From: Gaiellales bacterium
Lineage (GTDB): Bacteria; Actinomycetota; Thermoleophilia; Gaiellales; JAICJC01
Direction: 5' to 3'
Assembly: GCA_036273515.1 (NCBI GenBank)
Contig: DASUHM010000069.1
Coordinates: 29,309-93,308 of the forward strand
Length of the DNA stretch: 64,000 nt
Numbering within the stretch: the first letter of the stretch is position 1; every line of letters begins with the position of its first letter. Both the position numbers and the translations under genes were made by a program. The notes below the pieces were generated by a model that was given only the letters and a program-made list of their open reading frames with translations, had not been told where the DNA came from and made no database searches. Of the stretch, positions 1 through 7,705 are shown in pieces.

Positions 1-935
1 TCGAGATGGCTGCCGGCGTTCGGGATCGCGCACATCAGGTGCTGGGCGAAGACGGTGACGAGCGAGAGGTTCGCGGAGTGGGGCGTGCAGGGCAGGCCGG
101 CCGCGGCCGCCATCTCCGCCACCCGAAGCGCCCGGGTCAGTCCGCCGACGTAGCAGACGTCTGGCTGGACGACGTCGACGGCGCGCATGCCGACCATCCG
201 CCGCCACTGCCACAGGAAGCAGTCCTGCTCGCCGCCGGTGACGTCGAGGTCGAGCGCGGCGGTCACCTCGGCCGTCCAGTCGAGCTCCCAGTACGGGCAC
301 GGCTCCTCGAAGTGGTCGACGCCGTGCGCCTCCAGGAACCGCCCCACCTCGATCGCCCGGGCAGGCGTGTAGCAGCTGTTCGCGTCGACGAGCAGGCGGG
401 CGTCGTCGCCGACGGCCGCGCGCACCGCGGGCACGATCTCCTCGGTGCGGCCGGGCCACTCGTCGCGGTCGTGGCCGCACTCGCGGCCCACCCGGATCTT
501 GAACGCGTCGAAGCCGTGCTCGGCCTGGAGCGCCGCCAGCCGCGCTGCTTCGGCAGTCGGCGTGATGTCGCGGCGCATGCTGGACGCGTAGGCCGGAAGG
601 TCGCGCGGCCCGCCGCCGGCGAGGGTGCAGACCGGCACGCCGGCCCGGCGGGCGCGCATGTCCCAGAGCGCCGTGTCGACGCCGGCGAGGGCGCGGCAGA
701 CGTACGAGCCGGGGAACTTGTGCTCGGCTTCGAGGACGCGCGTGCCGAGCGCCGCGGCGTCCTCCGGGTCGCCGCCGAGCACGTGTGGCGCGACCTGGCG
801 GTGCAACACCTCGGCGGTGATGTCGGCCTGGTAGGGCGACACCTGGCCCCAGCCCTCGGCGCCGTCGCCGTCGCGCACGCGGACGAAGCCGACCCACTCG
901 CTCGCGAACGTCTCGATGCTCGTGATCGCGCTCAC
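1..935 (-). CDS. Mandelate racemase/muconate lactonizing enzyme family protein (partial, 3' end outside window)
   Basis: Enolase-superfamily enzyme, presumably a sugar-acid dehydratase or racemase acting by Mg-assisted proton abstraction. About 311 codons are visible and the gene leaves the window at the left edge. Seen: an N-terminal capping-domain stretch (FVRVRDGDGAEGWGQ), a K-x-R catalytic motif (FKIRVG), the metal-ligand segments LLVDAN, FEEP and GGEQ, and a late TPHSAN carrying a histidine. The GTG start at 935 overlaps the stop of the upstream dehydrogenase gene by 4 nt (GTGA), so the two are co-translated. The pairing with a Zn alcohol dehydrogenase suggests hydroxy-acid or sugar catabolism. 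The substrate cannot be read from the sequence. Confidence 0.85.
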   Translation of the reverse strand, partial: MSAITSIETFASEWVGFVRVRDGDGAEGWGQVSPYQADITAEVLHRQVAPHVLGGDPEDAAALGTRVLEAEHKFPGSYVCRALAGVDTALWDMRARRAGVPVCTLAGGGPRDLPAYASSMRRDITPTAEAARLAALQAEHGFDAFKIRVGRECGHDRDEWPGRTEEIVPAVRAAVGDDARLLVDANSCYTPARAIEVGRFLEAHGVDHFEEPCPYWELDWTAEVTAALDLDVTGGEQDCFLWQWRRMVGMRAVDVVQPDVCYVGGLTRALRVAEMAAAAGLPCTPHSANLSLVTVFAQHLMCAIPNAGSHL

Positions 936-2008
936 GGCACGATCACGTTGCGGATCGCCTCGCCCCGGCGCATGGCGGCGACCGCCTCGTTGATCTCCTC
1001 CAGCGGGTAGGTGGCGGTCACCAGCTCGTCGAGCCGCAGCCGCCCCTCGCGGTAGAGCGCGGCGATCCGGGGTACGTCTTCGGCCGGCCGGGCGGAGCCG
1101 AGCTTGCTGCCGACGATGCGCTTGCCGTCGTGGGCGAGCGCGCCGGGGTCGAAGCGGGCCAGCTCGCCGGTCGGCGGCATCCCGACCACGACCAGCGTGC
1201 CGCCCCGGCGCAGGCAGGCGAGGCCCTGGTCGACCGCGGCGGCCGATCCGGCCGTCACGATCACGGCGTCTGCGCCGCCGCCCGTGACCTCCGTGACGGC
1301 CGTAACCGAGTCGGTCGCCGTCGCGTCGATGCCACGCGTTGCGCCGAGCGCGGCCGCCGCGGCCAGCTTCGCCGCCGAGACGTCGATCGCGATCACCTCG
1401 CCGGCGCCGGCGATGGCGGCGCCCTGCACGGCGTTCAGGCCGACGCCGCCCGCGCCGAGCACGACGACGCGGGCGCCCGGCCCGATGCCGGCGTCGCGGA
1501 CGGCGGCGCCGAAGCCGGTCATGACGGCGCAGGCGATCAGGCAGGCGCTCGTGTCCGGCACCCCGTCGGGGACGGGCACGGCCTGCGACGCGTGCACGAC
1601 CGCCTCGTCGGCGAAGGTGCCGCAGCGCATGCCCTGGGCGGCGCGGCGGCCGTCGCCGAGCCGGATCGGCGACAGCTCGTCGAGCCGGAAGCGGGCCGCG
1701 CACAGGGCCGGGGCGCCCTCGCGGCAGCGAGCGCAGGCGCCGCAGCTGCGCACGAGGCTGACGACGACGCGGTCGCCCTCGGCCGGCGCCGCGCCTGGCC
1801 CCGTCTCGACGACGATCCCGCAGGCCTCGTGCCCGAACACCGCCGGGAGCTGACCGCCCCAGGCGCCGGCGGCGTAGGCGACGTCGCTGTGGCAGATCGC
1901 GCAGGCCGTCACCCGGACGCGCACCTCGTCCGCGGCGGGCGGGTCGAGCGTCACCTCCTCCACGGTCAGCGGCTCGGAGAAGGCGTGGCAGACGGCGGCG
2001 CGTGGCAT
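932..2008 (-). CDS. Zn-dependent alcohol dehydrogenase (MDR superfamily)
   Basis: NAD(P)-linked medium-chain alcohol dehydrogenase of 358 aa. Seen: catalytic zinc residues in CAICHSD and GHEACG, the four-cysteine structural zinc lobe (CGACARCREGAPALC), and a Rossmann dinucleotide motif GAGGVGLNAVQ. The ATG at 2008 (MPRAAVCHAFSEP) is preferred because it gives the usual MDR N-terminus; an in-frame ATG at 2047 would add 13 atypical residues. It is first in a two-gene unit with the enolase-superfamily gene and divergent from thyX, leaving only 47 bp for both promoters. Substrate unknown. Confidence 0.88.
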   Translation of the reverse strand: MPRAAVCHAFSEPLTVEEVTLDPPAADEVRVRVTACAICHSDVAYAAGAWGGQLPAVFGHEACGIVVETGPGAAPAEGDRVVVSLVRSCGACARCREGAPALCAARFRLDELSPIRLGDGRRAAQGMRCGTFADEAVVHASQAVPVPDGVPDTSACLIACAVMTGFGAAVRDAGIGPGARVVVLGAGGVGLNAVQGAAIAGAGEVIAIDVSAAKLAAAAALGATRGIDATATDSVTAVTEVTGGGADAVIVTAGSAAAVDQGLACLRRGGTLVVVGMPPTGELARFDPGALAHDGKRIVGSKLGSARPAEDVPRIAALYREGRLRLDELVTATYPLEEINEAVAAMRRGEAIRNVIVP

Positions 2009-2041
2009 CGGTGGGACACCTACCACAGCCGCCCGCGGGAG

Positions 2042-2047
2042 TAGCAT
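2042..2047 (+). promoter_or_regulatory. -10 box TAGCAT of thyX
   Basis: TAGCAT lies with its first base 14 nt before the thyX ATG at 2056. The same offset is seen before 26517, 42960 and 47163. Confidence 0.4.
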
Positions 2048-2055
2048 GGACAGGG

Positions 2056-2787
2056 ATGAGCACCGATGTGGTCGACGCGGGGAAGATGGTGGACGAGCGA
2101 GCAGAGCCAGGCGCGATCCCGGTTCTCGACCACGGCTTCGTCCGGCTCGACGGCGCCATGGCCGACGACCTCTCGGTCGTGAACGCGGCCCGCGTCTCGT
2201 TCGCCCAGCGCTCCGACCATCTCGACGAGCGTGACCAGGGCCTGATCCGGTTCCTGATGCGCGAGCGCCACGGCACGCCGTTCGAGCACAACGCGTTCCG
2301 GTTCCACGTGAAGCTGCCGATCTTCGTGATGCGCGAGTGGGCCCGGCACCGGATCGGCTCGTTCAACGAGTGGAGCGCCCGCTACTCGCAGCTCGACTCC
2401 GAGTTCTACATCCCCGAGCCCGAGGACGTGCGGACGCAGGTCGGAAAGCCGGGCGCGTACAGCTTTGACCCGGTCGACCCGGAGCTCGCCGAGCACGCCC
2501 GCGAATCGCAGCGGGCGGTCTACGAGCAGGCCTACGCGACCTACGTCGACCTGCTGGAGCAGGGCGTCGCCAAGGAGGTCGCGCGGAACGTCCTTCCGGT
2601 CGCGATCTACACCCAGTTTTACTGGACGGTCAACGCGCGCAGCCTGATGAACTTCCTCTCGCTGCGAAACGCCGTCACCGCCCAGCGCGAGATCCGCCGC
2701 TACGCGGCGGCCTGCGAGCAGCTGTTCGGCGAGAAGATGCCGATCACGCACTCGGCGTTCATCGCGAACGAGCGCCGCGCCCCGTAG
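2056..2787 (+). CDS. thyX: FAD-dependent thymidylate synthase ThyX
   Basis: Makes dTMP from dUMP with methylene-THF, FAD and NADPH; it replaces ThyA in many actinobacteria. 243 aa. The diagnostic signature RHRxxSxNExSxRYS is present at residues 97-111 (RHRIGSFNEWSARYS), and the protein continues to a normal C-terminus (ITHSAFIANE). The ATG at 2056 follows a weak purine stretch and a candidate -10 box; an internal ATG at 2086 is a possible alternative. It stands alone between divergent ADH and a repeat-rich gap. No feature suggests inactivity. Confidence 0.97.
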   Translation: MSTDVVDAGKMVDERAEPGAIPVLDHGFVRLDGAMADDLSVVNAARVSFAQRSDHLDERDQGLIRFLMRERHGTPFEHNAFRFHVKLPIFVMREWARHRIGSFNEWSARYSQLDSEFYIPEPEDVRTQVGKPGAYSFDPVDPELAEHARESQRAVYEQAYATYVDLLEQGVAKEVARNVLPVAIYTQFYWTVNARSLMNFLSLRNAVTAQREIRRYAAACEQLFGEKMPITHSAFIANERRAP

Positions 2788-2790
2788 GCC

Positions 2791-2860
2791 GAATAGACGG
2801 GGTCAGAGCCCGAATGGCGGCTCGGGCCGCACCAAACGGGGTCAGACCCCTTCTGGTGCG
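2791..2860. repeat. Two palindromic repeats with GGGGTCAGAcCCC core
   Basis: First copy: GAATAGAC, then GGGGTCAGAGCCC, then GAAT (2791-2814), just after the thyX stop. Second copy: outer arms CGCACCA (2828-2834) and TGGTGCG (2854-2860) enclosing GGGGTCAGACCCC (2838-2850). The outer arms pair perfectly but differ from those of the other copies in this window. It could act as a thyX terminator, although there is no T-run. See the repeat-family finding. Confidence 0.7.
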
Positions 2861-2873
2861 TGTTGCCTCTCTG

Positions 2874-3115
2874 TCACACGGCTCGGGTGATCTCGTACTC
2901 GACCTCGCCCTGCTCGGCGCCGGGGAGCGGGTCGTCGAACTCGGGGTAGTCGGTTCGCAGCCATTGTCTGGGCGATCACCCGGCGGGACGCCCACGGTCT
3001 CGAACGCATGCCGTAGGAGCGCCAGGGATGCCTCGGTCGCAAGGCCCTGCCGCCACCAGCGGCGCGGGAGCCGGTAGCCGAGACGCTCGTCCGCCCGCGC
3101 GGTGTGACGGCCGTC
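2874..3115 (-). pseudogene. Remnant of a RimJ-type GNAT acetyltransferase gene
   Basis: Reading right to left on the minus strand, three pieces of one GNAT protein lie in different frames: ERLGYRLPRRWWRQGLATEA and the following helix (about 3085-2995), then RRVIAQTMAAN (about 2985-2955), then YPEFDDPLPGAEQGEVEYEI and TRAV before a TGA at 2874. In intact relatives these are consecutive blocks of the C-terminal half (acetyl-CoA loop, Ala-Gln-Thr strand, C-tail). The N-terminal half is missing and the piece between blocks two and three is deleted, with frameshifts. I see no other gene in 2788-3180 beyond this and the repeats. Confidence 0.75.
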
Positions 3116-3180
3116 TCAATCCGTGGCCGGCACGGGCCCGTATCCCAACGAACTTCCTGTCGACTCATCAAAGGACTGAC

Positions 3181-4020
3181 ATGCACATACGCAGGATTCT
3201 CACGGGCGCGCTGGTGGTGATGCCGGGCGTGGCGGGACTCGTCGCGGGGACGGCGGCGCCGGTTGAGGCTGCCGCGACCGCCCCGCCCGGCTATCGCATC
3301 GTGCGCACCGCCGACCTCCCGGCGCCGGCGTCGATCCTCGACACCACCGGGCAGGCGAACTGCCCGACCGGCACCGTGCCGTGGGGCGGCGGCGCGAGCT
3401 TCACGAACGGCTTCGCGGCGATCGGCGTGAGCCTCGAGACCTCCGAGCCCGTCACGGGAGGCTGGCGGGCGCGGGTCAACAACGCCTCGGGCGCCGCGCA
3501 GACGTTCCGGGTGGACGTCATGTGCGCGAACAAGCCGAAGGGCTACAAGATCGCGTTCGCCACCGCGGACAACCCGCCGCACACCACCTCGCCGGCCACG
3601 GTCAGCTGCCCGACCGGCACCGTCGTCCTGAGCGGAGGCGCGTTCTCGACCTCCGACACGACCGCGAATCTCTTGACGAGCGCCGGCCCGCTCGGACCGC
3701 ACCGGTATACGGCATCCATGGCCAACACGTCGGATGCCGATCAGCAGGTCACGGCCTTCGCGGTATGTGGCGCCAAGCCGGCGAAGTACACCATCGTGTC
3801 GCAGTCCGAGACCGACATGGGGGTCGACGACCCGGCGCTGACGCCCGTCTGCCCCACCGGGACGTCCATCCTGGGCGGAGGCCTCCAGGTCGTGAACCCG
3901 GGCTTCGACATCGCGATCGCCGGGTCGCTGGACGAGGATCGCCACGGATGGTTCGGCGAGGCCGTCAACCAGCGCCCGGGCGCGACCACGTTCACCAGCC
4001 AGGCCATCTGCGCCGCCTAG
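3181..4020 (+). CDS. Secreted protein with three CPTGT-GGG repeats
   Basis: 279 aa, function unknown. The ATG at 3181 follows an AAAGGA ribosome site. An Arg-rich start, a hydrophobic core and an Ala-rich cleavage region (about residue 30) form a signal peptide. The mature part holds three repeats of about 75-85 residues, each with CPTGT followed by GGG/GGA and a later cysteine: ANCPTGTVPWGGGASF, VSCPTGTVVLSGGAFS and PVCPTGTSILGGGLQV. The paired cysteines suggest disulfide-stabilised beta domains outside the cell. It is flanked by degraded genes on both sides. I do not recognise a family. Confidence 0.8.
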   Translation: MHIRRILTGALVVMPGVAGLVAGTAAPVEAAATAPPGYRIVRTADLPAPASILDTTGQANCPTGTVPWGGGASFTNGFAAIGVSLETSEPVTGGWRARVNNASGAAQTFRVDVMCANKPKGYKIAFATADNPPHTTSPATVSCPTGTVVLSGGAFSTSDTTANLLTSAGPLGPHRYTASMANTSDADQQVTAFAVCGAKPAKYTIVSQSETDMGVDDPALTPVCPTGTSILGGGLQVVNPGFDIAIAGSLDEDRHGWFGEAVNQRPGATTFTSQAICAA

Positions 4021-4067
4021 ACCTCGCCGGCGAGCAGCTCGAGCCTGTTGCCGGACGGGAGTAGGCG
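4017..4067 (-). pseudogene. C-terminal scrap of a glyoxalase/VOC gene
   Basis: The minus strand encodes LPSGNRLELLAGEV and a stop, matching the C-terminus of the intact VOC gene just upstream (DPFGNRLELLADEG). A stretch of about 27 bp around the Asn-Arg-Leu-Glu-Leu-Leu codons is nearly identical between the two copies. It looks like a relic of a tandem duplication. The rest of 4068-4202 holds nothing recognisable. Confidence 0.45.
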
Positions 4068-4202
4068 CTTCCGAGTGCGTCCCCGAGTCGGGGCGGTCGC
4101 CCACAGCGCCTCGGCGCGATGGGGGTAGATCTGGTGCTGAACCGCCCGGGTGAAGTGTCCCGGCGTTCATGGCGCGCTCCTTCGACGCCCCATCGGTGAT
4201 CC

Positions 4203-4583
4203 CTACGGCAACCGGCCTTCGTCCGCCAACAGCTCGAGCCTGTTCCCGAACGGGTCGCGCGTGTAGAAGCGGCGGACGCCCGGCCAGCGCTCGTCCCACT
4301 CGACGTCGGCGCCGGCCGCCTCGAGCCGGGTGGCGACGGCGTCGAGGTCGCGCATGCGCAGGCCAGGGTGGGCCTTGCGGGCGGGCGTGAACTCCCGCTC
4401 GACGCCCAGGTGCAGGCCGGGCTCGAACCAGACGCCACCGGTCGCCCGCATCGGCTCGGGCTTCTCCATCTCGCGCAGGCCGAGCAGCCCGGCGTAGAAC
4501 CGCCGGGCGGCATCCTCGCCGCCCGGCGGTATCGCCACCTGCACGTGGTCGAGCGCCGCCGCCTCGCGGTCGCGCTCCGCCAC
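4203..4583 (-). CDS. Glyoxalase/bleomycin-resistance (VOC) family protein
   Basis: Small metal-binding VOC protein of 126 aa with paired beta-alpha-beta-beta-beta modules: LDHVQVAIPPG...FYAGLLGL at the start and DPFGNRLELLAD at the end. The GTG start at 4583 abuts the stop of the MFS gene (TAG then GTG), so it is translationally coupled as the third gene of the TetR-MFS operon. The context suggests resistance by sequestering or modifying the exported compound, or detoxification of a reactive aldehyde; the sequence does not distinguish these. Confidence 0.85.
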   Translation of the reverse strand: MAERDREAAALDHVQVAIPPGGEDAARRFYAGLLGLREMEKPEPMRATGGVWFEPGLHLGVEREFTPARKAHPGLRMRDLDAVATRLEAAGADVEWDERWPGVRRFYTRDPFGNRLELLADEGRLP

Positions 4584-6161
4584 CTACATCTCCACGATCG
4601 CGGGCGGCGCCTCGGCCGCCTCAGCGCCCTCGCCCGCAGGCGCTTCCGCCGCGGCCGGCGCCTTCATGTGGGCGAGGCCGATCCCGGCCACGAGCGCCGC
4701 CGCGAAGGTGAGCCCGGCGCCCGCGCGGAGCGCCCACTCGACGCCGTGCACGAACGACTCGAGCGCGGCGGTCTGGGCCGCCTGGCTGTGGGTGATGGCC
4801 AGGATCTGCTTGCCCTGGCCGCCCTGCACCAGCGGCGTCAGCCGCTCGGCCGCCGACTGCAGCTGCGGCGGAAGGCCCGAGATCCGGTCGGTCCACATGC
4901 TCGCGGCGAGGGTCGTGCCGATCCCGCCGAGCACGGCGATGCCGAGCGCGCCGCCGACCTGGCGCGACGCGTTGATGACGCCGGAGGCGATGCCGGCCTT
5001 GGTGCGCTCGACCGCCGCCATGCCGGTCGCCGAGACGGCGGGCATCGTCAGCGCCATGCCGGCGCCCATGAGCATCTGGAACGGCCAGATCAGGTTGTAC
5101 GACGAGTCGACCCGCACGAACGAGAGCCCGAACAGGCCGATCGACGCGAACAGCATGCCAACCGTCATCAGCCAGCGCGGGCCGACGCGACCGGACAGCC
5201 GGCCGCCGATCGGCGCGACGAACAGGATCATCATCGTGGTCGGCAGCGTGCGCAGGCCGGCCTGGATCGGGTCGTAGCCGCGCACGTTCTGGAAGTAGAG
5301 GGTCAGGAAGTAGATGACGCCGAACAGGGCCACGCCGACGAGCGCCACCACGATGCTCGACACCGTGAAGGCGCGGATCTTGAAGAACGACAGCGGGATC
5401 ATCGGGTCGTCGGTGCGGCTCTCCCAGAGCACGAACAGCGCGCCCAGGACGATGGCGGCGCCGATGAAGGCGAGCGTGTAGGCGCCGAGCCAGGCGTGGT
5501 TGGCCGTCTTGATCAGGCCCCATGTGAGCGAGAAGAGGCTCGCGCTGATCAGCACCGTGCCGACGATGTCGAGCGAGCGGGCCGACGGGTCGCTCGACTC
5601 GATCACGGCCCACGCGGTCACGCCGAGCGCGATCACGCCGATCGGCACGTTCACCCAGAACACCGCCGACCAGGAGAAGTGCTGGGTGAGGAAGCCGCCC
5701 AGCAGCGGGCCGATGGCGAGGCCGAGGCCGGAGATGCCGGCCCAGATGCCGATCGCCTGGGGCAGCTGCTTGCGCGGGAACGCGGCCACCAGGATCGAGA
5801 GCGACAGCGGGTTGAGCAGCGCGCCGCCGATGCCCTGCACGGCGCGGAAGCCGATCAGCTGCGTGTCCGTTTGCGCGAGCGCGCACGCCATCGACGACAG
5901 CGTGAAGATGACCAGGCCGAGCATGAAGATCCGCTTGCGCCCGAACCGGTCGCCGAGCTTGCCGCCCAGGAGGATCAGGGTGGCGAACACCAGGATGTAG
6001 GCGTTCACCGTCCATTCGAGGTTCTCCGGCGTCGGCTTCAGCTCGTGCTGGATCGACGGGAGCGCGACGTTCACGATCGTGTTGTCGAGCATGATCATGA
6101 ACAGCGCGAAGCACATGGCGAACAACGTCCACCACTTGTGGTTGGCGTTCTCGTGAGTCAC
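4584..6161 (-). CDS. MFS drug exporter, DHA2 (EmrB/QacA, 14-TM) family
   Basis: Inner-membrane H+-coupled efflux permease of 525 aa, the usual length for 14-TM exporters. Seen: MLDNTIVNVALP in TM1, the GGKLGDRFGRKR loop between TM2 and TM3, GIGGALLNPLSL, and GPLLGGFLTQ near TM5 (antiporter motif C region). The C-terminal tail is Glu/Ala-rich. The ATG overlaps the TetR stop by 4 nt (ATGA), so expression should follow the TetR operator at 6788-6805. Substrate unknown. Confidence 0.93.
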   Translation of the reverse strand: MTHENANHKWWTLFAMCFALFMIMLDNTIVNVALPSIQHELKPTPENLEWTVNAYILVFATLILLGGKLGDRFGRKRIFMLGLVIFTLSSMACALAQTDTQLIGFRAVQGIGGALLNPLSLSILVAAFPRKQLPQAIGIWAGISGLGLAIGPLLGGFLTQHFSWSAVFWVNVPIGVIALGVTAWAVIESSDPSARSLDIVGTVLISASLFSLTWGLIKTANHAWLGAYTLAFIGAAIVLGALFVLWESRTDDPMIPLSFFKIRAFTVSSIVVALVGVALFGVIYFLTLYFQNVRGYDPIQAGLRTLPTTMMILFVAPIGGRLSGRVGPRWLMTVGMLFASIGLFGLSFVRVDSSYNLIWPFQMLMGAGMALTMPAVSATGMAAVERTKAGIASGVINASRQVGGALGIAVLGGIGTTLAASMWTDRISGLPPQLQSAAERLTPLVQGGQGKQILAITHSQAAQTAALESFVHGVEWALRAGAGLTFAAALVAGIGLAHMKAPAAAEAPAGEGAEAAEAPPAIVEM

Positions 6162-6778
6162 GGGGTCTCCTCGGGAGCAGCAGGATTCGGGCGGAACATG
6201 CGGCAGAGCGTGGCCGCCACGGCCACGAATTCACCCAGCGCCGCGTTTCCATGCACGGCGTGGGCGTGTCCGCCGGCGAGCGTGTAGCCGTACAGGATCC
6301 AGGCGGCGTTGTCCGGGTCGATGTCCGCGCGGATCTCGCCCGCCGCCTGGCCGGCGGCGATGTGCGCGGACATCCGCCCCCGCACCTCGTCCACGCTCGC
6401 GGTGAGCGCGGCGCGCACCTGGGGGTCGTCCACGAGGCCGGCCGCGAGCGTCCGCAGGCGGATGGTCTCGATGATGAGAGGGTCGCTCGTGGCCCGCTCG
6501 GCCACGGCCAGCATCCCCGACATCGCATCGCCCGCCTCGACCTTGAGCGCGTCCACCATCTCCTTCATCGACTCGGTGGCGTCCCGCAGGACGGCGGCGA
6601 ACAGGGCCTGCTTCGACGGGAAGTGCTTGTAGAGCGTCGGCTCGGAGCAGCCCGCGCCGGACGCGATGGTGGCGGTGCGGGCGCCGCGGAACCCCCGCGA
6701 GGCGAACTCGTGGCGGGCCGCGGCGAGGATCGCGCGGCGGCGCTCCTCGGCCGTGAGCCGGGTGTAGTCGACGACCAT
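6158..6778 (-). CDS. TetR-family transcriptional repressor
   Basis: 206 aa. The N-terminal helix-turn-helix spans residues 10-56, with the TetR pattern RRRAILAAARHEFASRGF...TATIASGAGCSEPTLYKHF. The C-terminal domain is the ligand/dimerisation part. It is first in an operon with the exporter and the VOC gene, the classic arrangement in which a regulator represses its own operon and is released by the exported compound. The ATG is 9 nt from a perfect 18-bp palindrome. Confidence 0.93.
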   Translation of the reverse strand: MVVDYTRLTAEERRRAILAAARHEFASRGFRGARTATIASGAGCSEPTLYKHFPSKQALFAAVLRDATESMKEMVDALKVEAGDAMSGMLAVAERATSDPLIIETIRLRTLAAGLVDDPQVRAALTASVDEVRGRMSAHIAAGQAAGEIRADIDPDNAAWILYGYTLAGGHAHAVHGNAALGEFVAVAATLCRMFRPNPAAPEETP

Positions 6779-6787
6779 CCGCCCAGG

Positions 6788-6805
6788 TTAGTGAATATTC
6801 ACTAA
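6788..6805. promoter_or_regulatory. TetR operator, perfect 18-bp palindrome
   Basis: TTAGTGAATATTCACTAA is its own reverse complement. It sits 9 nt upstream of the tetR ATG and is strikingly AT-rich for this DNA. It probably covers the -10 region, so bound TetR would block the whole operon. Confidence 0.85.
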
Positions 6806-6824
6806 AGCGGCAAACCGGAACCTC

Positions 6825-6856
6825 GCGGGGCGCGGACTGGTGTGTCCGCGCCCCGC
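6825..6856 (-). terminator. Hairpin after the Rpf-like gene
   Basis: A perfect 13-bp stem (GCGGGGCGCGGAC / GTCCGCGCCCCGC) with a 6-nt loop, 11 nt past the stop of the gene at 6868. There is no T-run, as is common for actinobacterial terminators. It also separates that gene from the tetR promoter. Confidence 0.6.
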
Positions 6857-6867
6857 CGGTCCGGCGG

Positions 6868-7428
6868 TCAGAGAAGCCCGCAGGCCGCGGCCGAGCTCGG
6901 CCACGGCGAGAACCCGACCGCGAGCGTCGCCCGGTAGGCCGCGGCCGTCTGCATCGGGGCGGGCCAGCTGTTGGCGTCCCCCCAGATGCCCACGTAGCCG
7001 GGGCCGTAGGTCTGCTCGAACGACGGGTCCATCTGGTATCCGCCGTAGTACGGGCCCGCGGGCGAGTACGCCCACCAGGAGCCCTCGTAGCTGTGGATGC
7101 ACGCGAGGTCCGCGTACACCGGCGCCCGCAGGCGCAGCTCCGCGCGGTACTTGTGCGCGCGCAGGTGCCAGCGGGCATCCATCGCCTCGAGCGCCGCCAC
7201 GTCGACCGTGAGCCGCTCGCGGCTATGAGGAGTCAGGATGATGCCGAGCTTCCACGCCCGGTTGACCGCCCGGTCACGCCGGAGGCGAATCTCCTGGCGC
7301 AGCTTGTGGACGAGCTTGGGATGGGGAGCCTGCCACCACGGGACGAAGCCAGGTTGGGAGGCGAGTGCACTCGGTGCTGTGATCGTTGTGGCCGCGAGCA
7401 CCGTCGCGGCGGCGATTTTGACCTTCAG
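6868..7428 (-). CDS. Secreted Rpf/transglycosylase-like cell-wall enzyme
   Basis: Probable peptidoglycan-cleaving lysozyme-fold protein of 186 aa. The C-terminal domain (ACIHSYEGSWW, YYGGYQMDPSFEQTYG, GIWGDANSW, then ATLAVGFSPWPSSAAACG) follows the Rpf/transglycosylase-like layout, with the Glu of SYEGSW as likely catalytic acid and two cysteines for a disulfide. The signal peptide ends near SALA. The best start is a CTG at 7428, which gives LKVKIAAATVLAATT with a charged n-region and a GGAGAG ribosome site 5 nt upstream. The GTG at 7401 would lack both. The 277 bp up to the PilZ gene hold only promoters and no gene I can support. Confidence 0.75.
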   Translation of the reverse strand: MKVKIAAATVLAATTITAPSALASQPGFVPWWQAPHPKLVHKLRQEIRLRRDRAVNRAWKLGIILTPHSRERLTVDVAALEAMDARWHLRAHKYRAELRLRAPVYADLACIHSYEGSWWAYSPAGPYYGGYQMDPSFEQTYGPGYVGIWGDANSWPAPMQTAAAYRATLAVGFSPWPSSAAACGLL

Positions 7429-7705
7429 GGCTTCTCTCCTTCATCGACAGCAAGAGCACTGCCGGCTGGACGCCCTCTTTGACCAGCCGCGCAGGCGAAC
7501 GCCCCCGTGTGGGGACTCCGCGGTGTTGCTTCCGATCGCTGTTCCGGCGCGCCTTTGCGCCTCCGGCGATCGGGCCCGTGTGCTCCGGCCTTCGGCACAC
7601 CCCCAGCGGCCAGAGCGAAGCCGGGAGTGTAGATACCCGTACGGACGCAGGCGCAGTCACCGGCACTCATGTTGTGCGCACTTTGCGCCGATTACGTCGA
7701 TAGAC

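Noticed and set aside
2814..3077. Plus-strand 87-codon ORF after thyX
   Set aside because: It is antisense to the recognisable acetyltransferase remnant and has no ribosome site or family resemblance.
4368..6287. Long open frame of 639 codons opposite the MFS gene, and similar long antisense frames elsewhere
   Set aside because: Typical high-GC shadow frames: Arg/Ala/Gly-rich with no domains, and the sense strand carries a clear membrane protein.
7429..7705. Possible ydaO (c-di-AMP) riboswitch upstream of the Rpf-like gene, as in many actinobacteria
   Set aside because: I looked for the conserved ydaO core segments on the minus strand and could not find them; only unremarkable GC hairpins are present.
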